DNA of 64,000 nucleotides from contig DATJPD010000069.1 in assembly GCA_035506575.1 (NCBI GenBank), positions 34,153 through 98,152 on the forward strand, written 5' to 3'. Shown one piece after another: positions 45,879 through 52,974 of this stretch. The notes beneath the pieces were generated by a model. That model was not told the origin of the DNA. It was given only the letters and a program-made list of their open reading frames with translations, and searched no databases. The stretch comes from DATJPD01 sp035506575. GTDB taxonomy: Bacteria > Pseudomonadota > Alphaproteobacteria > CACIAM-22H2. A program made the position numbers and the translations under genes. The stretch's first letter is position 1, and the number at the start of each line of letters is the position of its first letter.

Positions 45879-48764
45879 TCAGCTCGTGAGGCGGCGCCAC
45901 CAGCCCTTGCGCGGCGGGCCCTTCGGCTCGTCCGCGGCGGGCTCGGTTGCCGCCGGCTCCGGTCGCGGGGAGGCCTGCGGCGGCTCCGCGTCGCGCGGCA
46001 CGCTTTGGCGCGGGGCGCCCTCGGCCCGGGACGACGGCTCGGGTGCGGCCGGCTCCTCGGGGAAGCGCTCGCCGCGCCTGTTCCACGGCCAGTCATGCGC
46101 ATCGCCGGGGCCTTCGACGCGCATCGGCTCCGTCTGCGCAGGAGCCGGTGCAGCGAACGGCGATTCCGGCGGCAAATCGTGACCGGGGCCGATGATCACC
46201 GGCGGCACCGGGCCGCCGCTCGGCGCATCGCCTTCGAACCCGCCGGCTTCGAACCCCGGACCTTCGCCGTGACGATGTCGTCCGCCGCGCCGGCCGCGCC
46301 GGCGGCGGCGGCGCCCGCGATGCTCTTCGCCGCCCTGACCCTCAGCGCCGCCAGGGCCTTCGGCGGGCATTCCCTCGTGATGCGGCGCGCCTTCAGCATG
46401 CGCCTGATCGGCGGCATGGGCATGCTCGGGTCCGCCTTGCGGCGGGATGAGCGGTGTCGGGCCGGCACCTTCGCCTGGGGGCTCGGCCGGGTATACACCA
46501 TGTTCTTCGAACGCTTCCGGCCTCGTCTGCGCGCCGGCTTCGCCCGGATGCTCGTGGCGATCGCGTCCGCGGCCACGCCGGCGGCGGCGGCGGCGGCGGC
46601 CGCGGCCGCCTTCCTCGCCGTCGCGTCCGCCGTCATGCCCGCCGCGGCCTTCCGCCGCAGCCGCATCGTGCTCGTCGTCGCCCGCGGGCTCGATGGGAAG
46701 CGCATAGGTCGGCTCGCCGTGCGGCGTGTCGACCCGGACCGGCGTCGGCGGCAGCGGCCGCCCGGTCTGCGCGGGTGCCGACGCACCTTCGGTGTTCTTG
46801 GTGCGGTCGAGGCGGAACGCCGGCGGAATGAGCGCATCGTCGGCGCTGATGGTCACGTGCAGGCCGTAACGGCTCTCGATCCGCTGCAGCGCGTCCCGCT
46901 TATGGTTGAGCATGTAGAGCGCGGCGGCCGTGGGCACGGTGAGTGTCGCCTCCGCGGTACGCAGCTTCATGCCTTCTTCTTCGACCGCCCGCAGCACGTG
47001 CAGGACGGCCGATTCGGTCGAGCGCACGCGGCCGGTGCCGGCGCAGTGGACGCAGATCTCCGACGACACCTCGGCGAGACTGGGCCGCAGACGTTGTCTC
47101 GAGAGTTCGAGAAGCCCGAACGGCGAGATGCGGCCGATCTGGATGCGCGCGCGGTCGCTGCGCATCGCGTCCTTGAGCCGCCGCTCCACCGCGTGCTGGT
47201 TGCGGTGCTCCTCCATGTCGATGAAGTCGATGACGATGAGCCCCGCGAGGTCGCGCAGCCGCAGCTGGCGCGCGACTTCCTCGGCCGCCTCGAGATTGGT
47301 CTTGAGGGCGGTCTCCTCGATGTGGCGCTCGCGCGTCGCGCGCCCGGAGTTCACGTCGATCGCGACCAGCGCTTCGGTCTGGTTGATGACGATATAGCCG
47401 CCCGAGCGCAGCCGCACCGACGGGCTGTGGATGTCGTCGAGCTCGTTCTCCACCTGGAAGCGCTGAAACAGCGGCACGGCCGGGTCGTCGTAGCGCCGTA
47501 CCCGCTCGACGTGCTCGGGCATGAGCATGGCCATGAACGAGCGCGCGGCGTCATAGCCGGCCTCGCCCTCGACGAGGATCTCCTCGAGATCGCTCGAGTA
47601 GAGGTCGCGGATCGCGCGTTTGACGAGGTTGCCTTCCTCGTAGATGAGGCAGGGTGCGACCGAGTGCAGCGTGAGCTCGCGGATGTCGTCCCACAGCCGC
47701 ATCAGGTATTCGTAATCGCGCTTGATCTCGGCGTTGTTGCGCTCCATGCCGGCGGTCCGGAGGATCACCGCCATGCCATCCGGCACCTGCAGCTCTTCCA
47801 TGATCTGCTTGAGCCGCTTGCGGTCCTGGGCATTCGTAATGCGCCGGGAAATTCCGCCGCCGCGCGCGGTGTTCGGCATGAGCACGCAATAGCGGCCGGC
47901 GAGCGACAGATAGGTGGTCAGGGCCGCACCTTTTGTTCCGCGCTCTTCCTTCACGACCTGCACCAGGAGGATCTGCCGGCGCTTGATGACCTCCTGGATC
48001 TTGTAGTGCCGCACCGGCCGCTGACGGCGGCGGCGCTCCACTTCCTCCAGCTCGTCGCCGCCCACGGACTCGACGACGACGGGTTCGGCGGCGACAGCGA
48101 CAACGCTGCCGTTTCCGGCGTCACCGGGGGCGGGCTCGCCCGCGGGCGGCTCGCCAATGGGGGCGTCGCTTGCGGGTGCGATCTCTCCGGAGGGGGCCGG
48201 GGGCTCGAGCGCCGGAGGCTCGAACAGCGAGGACTCGCCGGCCGGGGGCTCGGCCGTCGGCAACTCGGGGCTGGCGTGCTCCGGAGGGGCCGACACCATG
48301 GCGACGTTCTCGGCGGAGGCCGGAAGCGGGGCGGTGTCGGACTGGCTGCCGCCTTCGCGGCTGTCGAGCGCGTCGGCCAGGCTCGCCACGTCGCCGCCCG
48401 GTGCGGCGGGCAGCGGCGGGGGCGGCTCTGCGTGCGACGCAGGGCCGCTTCGCCGGTCCGAATCCTCGATGTCGTCCTCGATCGCCTGGGCTGCGATCAG
48501 GGCCTGCCGGTCGGCGACGGGGATCCGGTAGTAGTCCGGATGGATTTCGCTGAACGCGAGGAAGCCGTGGCGGTTGCCGCCGTATTCGACGAACGCCGCC
48601 TGGAGCGACGGTTCGACCCGCGTCACGCGGGCAAGGTAGATGTTTCCCTTGAGCTGCTTCTTGGTCGAAGTCTCAAAATCAAATTCTTCGACTCGGTTCC
48701 CATTGACGACGACGACCCGGGTCTCCTCGGGGTGCGTCGCGTCCACAAGCATACGTCTGGACAT
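45879..48764 (-). CDS. rne: Ribonuclease E
   Basis: A 961-residue endoribonuclease, core of RNA turnover and processing. It starts MSRRMLVDATHPEETRVVVVNGNRVEEFDFET; the S1 domain is split by a long acidic, Pro/Glu-rich insertion (about 105-255), as in other alphaproteobacteria. Catalytic block VAIDVNSGRATRERHIEETALKTNLEAAEEVARQLRLRDLAGLIVIDFIDM, then the zinc link CVHCAGTG. The last 300 residues are low-complexity: Arg/Gly-rich RNA-binding runs and Pro/Glu stretches, probably a scaffold for the degradosome. GGAG lies ten bases before the ATG. It has the usual neighbour amiC, divergently oriented. Confidence 0.96.
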   Translation of the reverse strand: MSRRMLVDATHPEETRVVVVNGNRVEEFDFETSTKKQLKGNIYLARVTRVEPSLQAAFVEYGGNRHGFLAFSEIHPDYYRIPVADRQALIAAQAIEDDIEDSDRRSGPASHAEPPPPLPAAPGGDVASLADALDSREGGSQSDTAPLPASAENVAMVSAPPEHASPELPTAEPPAGESSLFEPPALEPPAPSGEIAPASDAPIGEPPAGEPAPGDAGNGSVVAVAAEPVVVESVGGDELEEVERRRRQRPVRHYKIQEVIKRRQILLVQVVKEERGTKGAALTTYLSLAGRYCVLMPNTARGGGISRRITNAQDRKRLKQIMEELQVPDGMAVILRTAGMERNNAEIKRDYEYLMRLWDDIRELTLHSVAPCLIYEEGNLVKRAIRDLYSSDLEEILVEGEAGYDAARSFMAMLMPEHVERVRRYDDPAVPLFQRFQVENELDDIHSPSVRLRSGGYIVINQTEALVAIDVNSGRATRERHIEETALKTNLEAAEEVARQLRLRDLAGLIVIDFIDMEEHRNQHAVERRLKDAMRSDRARIQIGRISPFGLLELSRQRLRPSLAEVSSEICVHCAGTGRVRSTESAVLHVLRAVEEEGMKLRTAEATLTVPTAAALYMLNHKRDALQRIESRYGLHVTISADDALIPPAFRLDRTKNTEGASAPAQTGRPLPPTPVRVDTPHGEPTYALPIEPAGDDEHDAAAAEGRGGHDGGRDGEEGGRGRRRRRRRRGRGRDRHEHPGEAGAQTRPEAFEEHGVYPAEPPGEGAGPTPLIPPQGGPEHAHAADQAHAEGAPHHEGMPAEGPGGAEGQGGEEHRGRRRRRRGRRGGRHRHGEGPGFEAGGFEGDAPSGGPVPPVIIGPGHDLPPESPFAAPAPAQTEPMRVEGPGDAHDWPWNRRGERFPEEPAAPEPSSRAEGAPRQSVPRDAEPPQASPRPEPAATEPAADEPKGPPRKGWWRRLTS

Positions 48765-49269
48765 GCGAATTTAACTCCAATGACGGAGCGAGGCCGGTCG
48801 GCGCGACGGTCGTGATCCAGCGCGGCTCCCACCGGGCTGGACCGTTCGACGTGGCGCCACGGCGCTCGGCCGTGAATTCAAAAGCCGTCATCCGGCAGCG
48901 CGTGGCCGAGACCAGCCGCCGACGCCCGTGCATACGGGCATCGTGATGTAGGTGCGGACTTTGTCTGGCGTTCGGGCTCATCGCGCGGAGTGCCGGAAAA
49001 CGGCCCTCTCAAAGATCAGGTAATCGCCCGCGCGCCGGCTCTTTGGAAGAATCCCTGGAGGGGAAGAGTCCCTGGAGGGGCGCGCCCGGCCGCGTCTGAT
49101 AATCGCGGCCCTTTGGTGGGCGGACCCAACATAGCGTCCGGCCGAGGGCGCGGACAAATGATTTATTGGCCTTCGCGGTAAAAGCCACAGAATTTCCTTG
49201 AAGCCATTGAACGAAAAGGGATATATCTCGGGGTTGGGAGGGGCGGCACCCCAACCTATAGTGGCTTTC
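48765..49269. other. Divergent intergenic region rne / amiC
   Basis: This 505-bp gap contains no convincing gene. It includes the long leader of rne (minus strand), which in many bacteria is a self-regulated RNase E target, a duplicated 12-mer TCCCTGGAGGGG (about 49052 and 49069), and the amiC promoter. A GGTTGGG...CCCAACC hairpin lies just before the amiC start. Confidence 0.45.
49198..49227 (+). promoter_or_regulatory. Possible amiC promoter
   Basis: TTGAAG (49198-49203) followed after 18 nt by TATATC (49222-49227). The leader to the amiC ATG would be about 36 nt and includes the hairpin GGTTGGG / CCCAACC. Confidence 0.4.
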
Positions 49270-50736
49270 ATGATCTCATGGGTTGCGCGTTGGCTGGTGG
49301 TCGTCGGGCTCGCAGCGGGCGCGTGGGCCGGCGTGATTTCGGCCCGTGACGCGCAGGCGGCCGGGCAGACCCCTCCCGGCCAGACTTCCGCGGCCCATAA
49401 CCCTCAGGTCACCGGCATCGAGGTCCGCGAGCAGGGCGGGGCCACGACCATCTCGATCGACCTCTCGCGCCGGGTCGATTACCGGGTCTTTTTCCTCAAT
49501 GAGCCGATGCGCGCGATCATCGATCTGCCGCCGGTCGGCTGGGCGCTTCCGGCGACGGTGCCGGCCCCGCGCGGCCTGATCGCGGGCTACCGCTACGGCC
49601 TGTTCGACCGCGACACCTCCCGGCTGGTGCTCGACCTCGCGGGTCCCGCGCGCGTGCAGCTCGTGCGGTACGACCTGCTTCCCGGCCGCACCGACCAGCG
49701 CCTCGTGATCGCGCTCGAGCACACGACCCAGGCCGCGTTCGAAGATCAGATCCAGCCGTGGACGCAGTCGGTCACCAAGCAAGCGGGCGTGGTGGCACCC
49801 GCGCGCGCTGCCGCCGAGGCCGTTCCCGCGCGCGCCACGCCGGCCGTGGACGTGCCCCGCGCGGAGCATCCGCCCCTCGAACGCCCCTCGGTCGAACACC
49901 CGGCGGTGTCCCTGCCGACCGCGCCTGCGCCGCGGCCGCCGCCGGCGCTCGCAACCCCGGCACTCGCGGTCCCGACAACGCCGCGCGTCGCCGCCGTCAC
50001 GCCGCTTGCGCCAGGCGTGCGGCCGTCCCCGCGCAGGCCCGAGCGCGTGCACGTGGTGGCACTCGATGCCGGGCATGGCGGCGTGGACCCGGGCACGATC
50101 GGCATGGGCGGGATCTTCGAGAAGAACATCACCCTGCCGACGGTGTTGGAGCTGCGCCGTCAGCTGGAGGCCACGGGGCACTACAAAGTCGTGCTGACGC
50201 GCAACCAGGACATCTTCGTCCCCTTGCGCGAGCGTGTGGCCATCGCGCGCGCCGCGAATGCCGAGCTCTTCATCTCCATCCACGCGGATTCGATCCGCAA
50301 CCGGGACACGCGCGGCGCCAGCGTCTACACGCTGTCGGAGACCGCATCGGACGCCGAGGCGGCAGCGCTCGCCGCAAAGGAGAACCGCGCCGACATCATC
50401 GCCGGCGTCAACCTCGCGCACGAGAACAAGGAGGTGACGAGCATCCTCATCGACCTGGCGCAGCGCGAGTCGATGAACCGCTCGGCGACGTTGGCGAGCC
50501 TTCTCGTCGACGATCTGGGGCGGCAGATCCACCTGATTCCCGTCAAGCCGCACCGCTTCGCGGGCTTCGCGGTGTTGAAGGCGCCGGACATCCCCTCGGT
50601 GCTGATCGAGCTCGGCTACCTCTCGAACCCCGGGGATGAGAAGCTGCTGACCGAGGGGCGGGAGCGCGCCAAGGTGGCCGTTGCCATCCGCCACGCGATC
50701 GACCGCTATTTCCAGGGCGAGGCCCCGCCGAGTTGA
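49270..50736 (+). CDS. amiC: N-acetylmuramoyl-L-alanine amidase with AMIN domain
   Basis: A 488-residue periplasmic cell-wall hydrolase that splits daughter cells. It has a signal peptide (WLVVVGLAAGAWAGVISARDAQA), an AMIN domain (about 45-150), a long Pro/Ala linker (about 180-260) and an Amidase_3 domain with zinc ligands in LDAGHGGVDPGTIG, the Glu of FEKNITL, His of FISIHADS and catalytic Glu in VLIELGYLSNPGDE. Upstream frame from 49198 is not needed. The last 105 coding bases recur at 51912, see the repeat entries. Usually followed directly by mrcA; here 2.2 kb separates them. Confidence 0.95.
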   Translation: MISWVARWLVVVGLAAGAWAGVISARDAQAAGQTPPGQTSAAHNPQVTGIEVREQGGATTISIDLSRRVDYRVFFLNEPMRAIIDLPPVGWALPATVPAPRGLIAGYRYGLFDRDTSRLVLDLAGPARVQLVRYDLLPGRTDQRLVIALEHTTQAAFEDQIQPWTQSVTKQAGVVAPARAAAEAVPARATPAVDVPRAEHPPLERPSVEHPAVSLPTAPAPRPPPALATPALAVPTTPRVAAVTPLAPGVRPSPRRPERVHVVALDAGHGGVDPGTIGMGGIFEKNITLPTVLELRRQLEATGHYKVVLTRNQDIFVPLRERVAIARAANAELFISIHADSIRNRDTRGASVYTLSETASDAEAAALAAKENRADIIAGVNLAHENKEVTSILIDLAQRESMNRSATLASLLVDDLGRQIHLIPVKPHRFAGFAVLKAPDIPSVLIELGYLSNPGDEKLLTEGRERAKVAVAIRHAIDRYFQGEAPPS

Positions 50737-50740
50737 TCGG
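50632..50740 (+). repeat. Left copy of amiC 3'-end duplication
   Basis: 109 bp from the Gly-Asp of the NPGDEKLL segment through the amiC stop codon and four bases beyond. It is repeated in the same direction at 51912-52020 with only two mismatches (50671 G/C, 50730 G/A). Unit length between copies is 1280 bp. Confidence 0.97.
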
Positions 50741-50889
50741 TCGGTGATGCGGCTGGTTCCCTCAAGGGGAGAGGCGATTTTGCAGCGCGCCAGCTTCTCC
50801 CTCTCTCCGCTCCATGGTCTTCAACGCATCGACGATCTGCTGAAAATCCATTACTGTCCGACCTCAGCCGGGGCCGCCCTGGCGCGGAG

Positions 50890-51159
50890 ATGAAGAAGGA
50901 AAAACGGCCGATGGACGAGCTTTATCCGCCCGAGATCAGGCCGGAGATGCGAGGCGCCTGGCGCAAATTCCGTGAGCTCGCGGGAAGTCGGGAGATCAAG
51001 TTTTTCTCGTACGCGTACGGCAATGGCCGACGGATGCGTGTCGGCGCCTACTTCAACGAAGCCGGGCCAGTGTTCAATCTGGTCGGCGGCCGCATCGAAC
51101 ACCTGCGATTCTCGGCCTGGATCGACCTGTTCAACGATCGGCAGGAAATGGTCGGATGA
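50890..51159 (+). CDS. Hypothetical protein, about 89 residues
   Basis: No family recognised. MKKEKRPMDELYPPEIRPEMRGAWRKFRELAGS... followed by KFFSYAYGNGRRMRVGAYFNEAGPVFNLVGGRIEHLRFSAWID suggests a small alpha+beta domain. A start at 50911 (MDELYPP) has a better-spaced GAAGGA and is possible. Its stop overlaps the methyltransferase start (ATGA), so both are likely co-translated. It lies inside the 1.28-kb unit bounded by the amiC duplication. Confidence 0.6.
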   Translation: MKKEKRPMDELYPPEIRPEMRGAWRKFRELAGSREIKFFSYAYGNGRRMRVGAYFNEAGPVFNLVGGRIEHLRFSAWIDLFNDRQEMVG

Positions 51160-51899
51160 AGCCGGGCGACTTCACGACCCTGGCCGATGCCTATGCGAAG
51201 AACCGGCCGGGATACAGCCGCGACGTCCTGACCGCGCTCCGGGCGTTCGTCCCAACTGGAGCGGTGATTGCTGACGTCGGCGCCGGCACCGGCATCTGGA
51301 CGCGGATGCTCGCCGAGCTCGAGCCGCGTACGCTGTACGCGATCGAGCCAAATGATGCGATGCGTGCCAAGGGCGCCGAGGCCGGCGGAGCGATCTGGCG
51401 CCAGGGCGAAGCCCTGCGCACGGGCCTGGACCCGGCCAGCGTGGATCTGCTGACCATGGCGTCGTCATTCCACTGGGCGAAGCCGGCAGAGGCGGCGCTG
51501 GCCGAGTTCAAGCGCGTGCTGAAACCGGGCGGAGTGTTCGTGGCCCTGTGGAACCCCAGGCTCACAGAAAGATCGGCGATCGAGACGGCGATCGACGAGG
51601 CGCTGCGCGACCGGTTCGGCATCGGCCCGCGCATCTCGTCCGGCCGCGGCGGCATCACCTTGCGGCTGCCCGATCTGCTGCGCGAGCATTTCGCGCGCTT
51701 CCTGTATGTCGAGGCGGAGGACGAAGTGAGCGTGCCGCGCCAGAGGTATATCGGCGCATGGGAGTCGGTGAATGACGTCCGCACACAGCTCGGCGAGGCG
51801 AAGTTCCGCGAGTTCATGTCGTTCGTGGCTGATGTGACCGCCAAGGTCGACGCGGTGCCGGTGACCTACCTGACCCGCGCCTGGATCGCCCGGACCTAG
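51156..51899 (+). CDS. Class I SAM-dependent methyltransferase
   Basis: A 247-residue methyltransferase: motif I VIADVGAGTGIWTRML (Asp/Gly-rich SAM loop), acidic residue in YAIEPNDAM, motif II LLTMASSFHWAKPAEALAEFKRVLKPGGVFVALW-type block. Closest in look to the UbiE/Methyltransf_11 group that acts on small molecules. Inside the duplication-bounded unit with the small gene before it; this looks like inserted cargo. Substrate unknown. Confidence 0.9.
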   Translation: MKPGDFTTLADAYAKNRPGYSRDVLTALRAFVPTGAVIADVGAGTGIWTRMLAELEPRTLYAIEPNDAMRAKGAEAGGAIWRQGEALRTGLDPASVDLLTMASSFHWAKPAEAALAEFKRVLKPGGVFVALWNPRLTERSAIETAIDEALRDRFGIGPRISSGRGGITLRLPDLLREHFARFLYVEAEDEVSVPRQRYIGAWESVNDVRTQLGEAKFREFMSFVADVTAKVDAVPVTYLTRAWIART

Positions 51900-51911
51900 C
51901 CGGTCTTGCCT

Positions 51912-52020
51912 GGGGATGAGAAGCTGCTGACCGAGGGGCGCGAGCGCGCCAAGGTGGCCGTTGCCATCCGCCACGCGATCGACCGCTATTTCCAGGGCGA
52001 GGCCCCGCCAAGTTGATCGG
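51912..52020 (+). pseudogene. Detached copy of the amiC 3' end
   Basis: The 34-codon tail of amiC (DEKLLTEGRERAKVAVAIRH... to the stop) is repeated here without the rest of the gene. It is in frame up to its TGA at 52014-52016, which overlaps the TTG start of the next gene. Two mismatches in 109 bp show the event is recent. It marks the right end of the inserted unit. Confidence 0.93.
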
Positions 52021-52858
52021 CGGCCTGACGCGCGGAGTCCTGGTGGCGGCGCTGACGGCGGTTGCCGGTATCAGCGACGCTGCAGACCCCTCTCCGGCGT
52101 ACCAGGAGGTCTTCTACGCAAGCGGCGGTTTGCGCATTCAAGCCTACCTTTACAAGCCGCCGGGCGAGGGGCCGTTTCCCGTCATCGTCTACAACCACGG
52201 CTCGCGCGAGAACCAGGAACGCGAGTCCCGGCCGTTTCCTTATGTCGGCCAAGCCTTCACGAGCGCCGGCTACGTCGTCCTGGTGACCGAGCGCCGCGGC
52301 TACGGCCGCTCGGATGGGCCGACGCACCCGGAAGAGATCGGCAACGAGGTCGGCCCGCGCCTGATCGCCCGCTTGAGCGCCGAAGCGGACGACGTCATCG
52401 CAGCCCTCGACTTCCTGCGCACGCAGCCGTTCGTCGACACCCGGCGGGCTGCGGTCATGGGATGGTCGCTGGGCGGCATCGTCACCATGCTGACGATCGC
52501 GCGTACTCCCGCCTTCAAGGCCGGCGTGGACCAGGCCGGGGGAGCGTTGACGTGGAACCGCAGTGCCGCGGTCCGCCAGGCGCTCGAAGACGCCGCCCGC
52601 CGGGCGCAGGCGCCGGTGCTGCTGCTGGATGCCGCCAACGACGCCACCACCGACGCGGTCACCCGGCTCGACCGCGTGCTGAGCGAGCGCAACTGGCCGC
52701 ACGAGGCGAAGATCTATCCGCCCTTCGTGCCGCAGCGGCGCGGCTGGGTGGGTGCTCCGGGCCACGCGATCTTTGGCCAGGAGGGTGTGGCGATCTGGCG
52801 CCCGGACGTGGTCGCGTTCCTCGGCAGATACATCGCCGCCCCTGCCGCAACCCACTGA
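52013..52858 (+). CDS. Secreted alpha/beta hydrolase (dienelactone-hydrolase/peptidase-like)
   Basis: A 281-residue protein with a signal peptide (GVLVAALTAVAGISDAAD). Oxyanion region VIVYNHGSRENQERE, nucleophile Ser in VMGWSLGGIVTM, then the acidic residue region LLLDAANDATTD and a final His in GAPGHAIFG. The hydrolase was probably coupled directly to intact amiC in the ancestor: its TTG overlaps the stop of the detached amiC tail. A TTG start is unusual but no other gives a signal peptide. Precedes mrcA. Substrate unknown. Confidence 0.85.
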   Translation: MIGGLTRGVLVAALTAVAGISDAADPSPAYQEVFYASGGLRIQAYLYKPPGEGPFPVIVYNHGSRENQERESRPFPYVGQAFTSAGYVVLVTERRGYGRSDGPTHPEEIGNEVGPRLIARLSAEADDVIAALDFLRTQPFVDTRRAAVMGWSLGGIVTMLTIARTPAFKAGVDQAGGALTWNRSAAVRQALEDAARRAQAPVLLLDAANDATTDAVTRLDRVLSERNWPHEAKIYPPFVPQRRGWVGAPGHAIFGQEGVAIWRPDVVAFLGRYIAAPAATH

Positions 52859-52974
52859 GCCCGCAGAAATAACCGAGAGGTCACACGGCCGCGGTCGTGA
52901 AAGGGCCATAATTGTGATTTAATCCTGGGGCGTGCGCGACGCCCTCTCCGCCCAACGTGGCGCCCCCGCATAAC

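Noticed and set aside
50741..51911. Insertion sequence between the amiC tail copies
   Set aside because: No transposase or integrase and no terminal inverted repeats; the unit carries only a small gene and a methyltransferase, so it was reported as a duplication-bounded insertion instead.
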